Assembly: GCA_003506735.1 (NCBI GenBank)
Contig: DNYS01000123.1
Location: forward strand, 1,431 to 7,196
Length of the DNA: 5,766 nt
Source of the DNA: Nitrospinota bacterium
GTDB lineage: Bacteria; UBA8248
Reading direction: 5' to 3'
Below, piece after piece: positions 5,147 through 5,766 of the stretch. The position numbers and the translations under genes were made by a program. Position 1 is the first letter of the stretch; each line of letters opens with the position of its first letter. The notes beneath the pieces were generated by a model. That model was given only the letters and a program-made list of their open reading frames with translations, made no database searches and had not been told where the DNA came from.

Positions 5147-5766
5147 GTGAGCGTTAATCAGCGTCCCTGGCCCGCTACCCGCGAGTTGGCCCGCCGGATT
5201 GCCGGGGTGGATTCAATCACCATGGGTTCAGCGGCGCTTGCCAGGGCCCGTGAGGCCGTGGTGGATACGCTGGGCGTCACGCTGGCCGGAATGCCCGATG
5301 AAAGCTCCCGCCTCGCCCTCCGGTTCGCGTGCGAGGAGGGGGGAAACCCGTCCGCCACGGTGGTGGGGGAGGGCGGGCGCACCAGCGCCAGCTGGGCCGC
5401 TTTCATAAACGGGGTCGCCGGCCACGCGCTTGATTTTGACGATGTGGACTGGGTAATGAGCGGGCATCCGAGCGTTACGCTTACCCCCGCGCTCATCGCC
5501 CTTGCCGAAGAGCGCCATTTGAGCGGGGCGAAGGTTCTCGGCTCCTACGCCGTGGGCTTTGAGATTCTCCACGTGCTGGGGCGGGCACTCATTCCCCAGC
5601 ACTACCGCCGCGGGTTTCACGCGACCTCCACCCTCGGTTCGGTCGGGGTGGCTGCCGCCTGTGCTCATCTGATGGGCCTGGACGAGGTGCGGACGCGCCA
5701 CGCTCTGGCCATCGCGGCCAGCGAGGCGGCCGGGCTGGTGTGCAACTTCGGGACCATGACCAAGCC
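5147..5766 (+). CDS. MmgE/PrpD-family protein, 3'-truncated by the window edge
   Basis: The frame starts at GTG 5147, eight bases after a strong GGAGG (5134-5138), and stays open to the window end (206 codons visible; the family is usually about 450 aa). The MmgE/PrpD family includes 2-methylcitrate dehydratase (methylcitrate cycle of propionate catabolism), cis-aconitate decarboxylase and many uncharacterised members; most are proposed cytoplasmic dehydratases or lyases. Family features visible are the TRELARRIA start, REAVVDTLGVTLAG (36-49), the signature GHALDFDD (92-99), HPS (107-109), GFEILHVLGRA, RRGFHAT with His158, and the NFGTMTK motif at the window end. No prpB/prpC or other methylcitrate gene is in view, so calling it prpD would be unsupported. 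It starts a new transcription unit after the leuA terminator; its promoter would lie in 5086-5133, where I see no clear consensus. Confidence 0.92.
   Translation, partial: MSVNQRPWPATRELARRIAGVDSITMGSAALARAREAVVDTLGVTLAGMPDESSRLALRFACEEGGNPSATVVGEGGRTSASWAAFINGVAGHALDFDDVDWVMSGHPSVTLTPALIALAEERHLSGAKVLGSYAVGFEILHVLGRALIPQHYRRGFHATSTLGSVGVAAACAHLMGLDEVRTRHALAIAASEAAGLVCNFGTMTK

Noticed and set aside
1..5766. Mobile element, CRISPR array, toxin-antitoxin or phage-defence genes
   Set aside because: No transposase, integrase, terminal inverted repeats, spaced direct repeats or defence-type domains were seen on either strand; the recognisable genes are metabolic or rRNA-modifying.

Overview
The window is about 5.8 kb of GC-rich bacterial chromosome. 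It has high G/C at third codon positions, frequent GTG/TTG starts and dense plus-strand genes. The gene content is an rsmD gene, a PfkB-family sugar kinase, a GC-rich leuA, and a catabolic-type mix of SDR, peroxidase-related protein and MmgE/PrpD. This resembles environmental Gram-negative lineages of the deltaproteobacterial, Tectomicrobia, Nitrospinota or NC10 kind. That placement is an impression from gene style and was not tested by a search.

Layout, all on the plus strand: (1) 1-897, a PfkB-family carbohydrate kinase cut at its 5' end by the window edge. (2) 919-1536, rsmD, the 16S rRNA m2G966 methyltransferase, 21 nt downstream and probably co-transcribed. (3) 1537-1816, a more AT-rich gap with no convincing gene. 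(4) 1817-2578, a classical SDR oxidoreductase starting at GTG. (5) 2651-3026, a broken AhpD-like 'peroxidase-related' gene that keeps its N- and C-terminal ends but has an in-frame stop and lacks its catalytic middle. (6) 3027-3373, a non-coding stretch with a possible leuA promoter. (7) 3374-5017, a complete leuA (2-isopropylmalate synthase). (8) 5040-5085, a strong intrinsic terminator that overlaps a second, mutually exclusive terminator-like hairpin. (9) 5147 to the window end, the N-terminal part of an MmgE/PrpD-family protein.

The genes do not form a single pathway. pfkB-rsmD is a small housekeeping-type pair. SDR plus the decayed peroxidase-related gene looks like a former two-gene catabolic or redox operon; both genes share the same AAGGGG-N6-start arrangement. 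leuA is a separate leucine-biosynthesis unit closed by a terminator, after which a new unit begins with mmgE/prpD.

I found no convincing new multi-gene system, mobile element, CRISPR array or RNA gene. The most informative observations are the eroded peroxidase-related gene, the overlapping terminator hairpins after leuA, and the poorly explained rsmD 3' end and following AT-rich gap.
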